Assembly (NCBI GenBank): GCA_934045075.1
Contig: OW203729.1
Location: forward strand, 5,737,816 to 5,801,815
Direction of reading: 5' to 3'
Length of the DNA: 64,000 nucleotides
Source: Yponomeuta sedellus
Taxonomy: Eukaryota; Arthropoda; Insecta; Lepidoptera; Yponomeutidae
The position numbers and the translations under genes are program-made. Shown here one piece after another: positions 63,893 to 64,000 of this stretch (position 1 is the first letter of the stretch; the number at the start of each line of letters is the position of its first letter). The notes beneath the pieces were generated by a model. It had not been told where the DNA came from, ran no database searches, and worked only from the letters and a program-made list of their open reading frames with translations.

Positions 63893-64000
63893 AAGAGAAA
63901 TTTTTGATCAGGGGGTTAGATTTGATTTCTGCGATTTCTTTTGTGTTTAACACTTCTAGCTCAAACGTTTCTTCTGTGGACGGTCGCTTTCTAAGAGGTT

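Noticed and set aside
1..64000. CRISPR array, bacterial operon or phage content
   Set aside because: There are no regularly spaced repeats with unique spacers, no ribosome-binding-site-led gene clusters and clear animal transposon families throughout.

Overview
This window reads as repeat-rich, non-coding insect DNA, most likely from a moth or butterfly. That assignment rests on the repeat repertoire: the tRNA-derived SINE whose tail carries the CTGCAGGGCACAGGCC block, Helitrons with the GCGAAAGTTTGTG / CTAGT 3' segment, the TAGGGTTCCG..CTCAAAAGG element, the AACCGACTTCAAA MITE and LINE tails ending in AATAAAGAATATTCT are all ones I know from lepidopteran genomes. I found no convincing host protein-coding exon, no functional tRNA or rRNA gene and no CRISPR array. 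Almost every open reading frame is short, overlaps frames on the other strand, or lies inside a repeat.

The recognisable coding sequence belongs to transposons. It comprises a 5'-truncated Penelope-like element (PLE) with part of the RT domain and a complete GIY-YIG endonuclease domain (19.25-20.54 kb, 13-bp target duplication); a nearly full-length mariner (24.72-26.01 kb) inactivated by a stop codon and a catalytic Asp-to-Asn change; a second, eroded mariner (47.9-48.4 kb); and LINE ORF2 C-terminal fragments at 21.2, 36.7, 39.8, 48.8 and 58.8 kb.

Layout: 0-9 kb holds two long copies of a SINE whose head resembles 5S rRNA, a four-phase tetranucleotide microsatellite, a Helitron and scattered SINE pieces. 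9-18 kb is mostly unique DNA with small MITEs, one perfect hairpin and GC-rich blocks. 18-30 kb holds TTAA-flanked MITEs, the PLE, the mariner and a SINE with an internal tRNA-like domain. 30-48 kb is the densest part, with nested SINE/MITE/LINE insertions, fold-back elements, a perfect 2 x 94-bp palindrome made of two PLE tails, a GATA-palindrome minisatellite and paired TACAGGG MITEs. 48-64 kb holds LINE remnants, a long unique GC-richer block (about 49.4-52.4 kb), more PLE-tail fold-backs, SINEs, a Helitron and a MITE.

The least ordinary observations are (i) a 5S-rRNA-like SINE family with five copies or fragments, (ii) three otherwise unrelated tail families sharing a G(C)CGAAACGY motif after a small hairpin, one with a near-complete hammerhead-ribozyme-like core, and (iii) the repeated conversion of those tails into inverted fold-backs. 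No genes act together as a pathway here; the relationships are those of transposon insertion, nesting and shared 3' tails.
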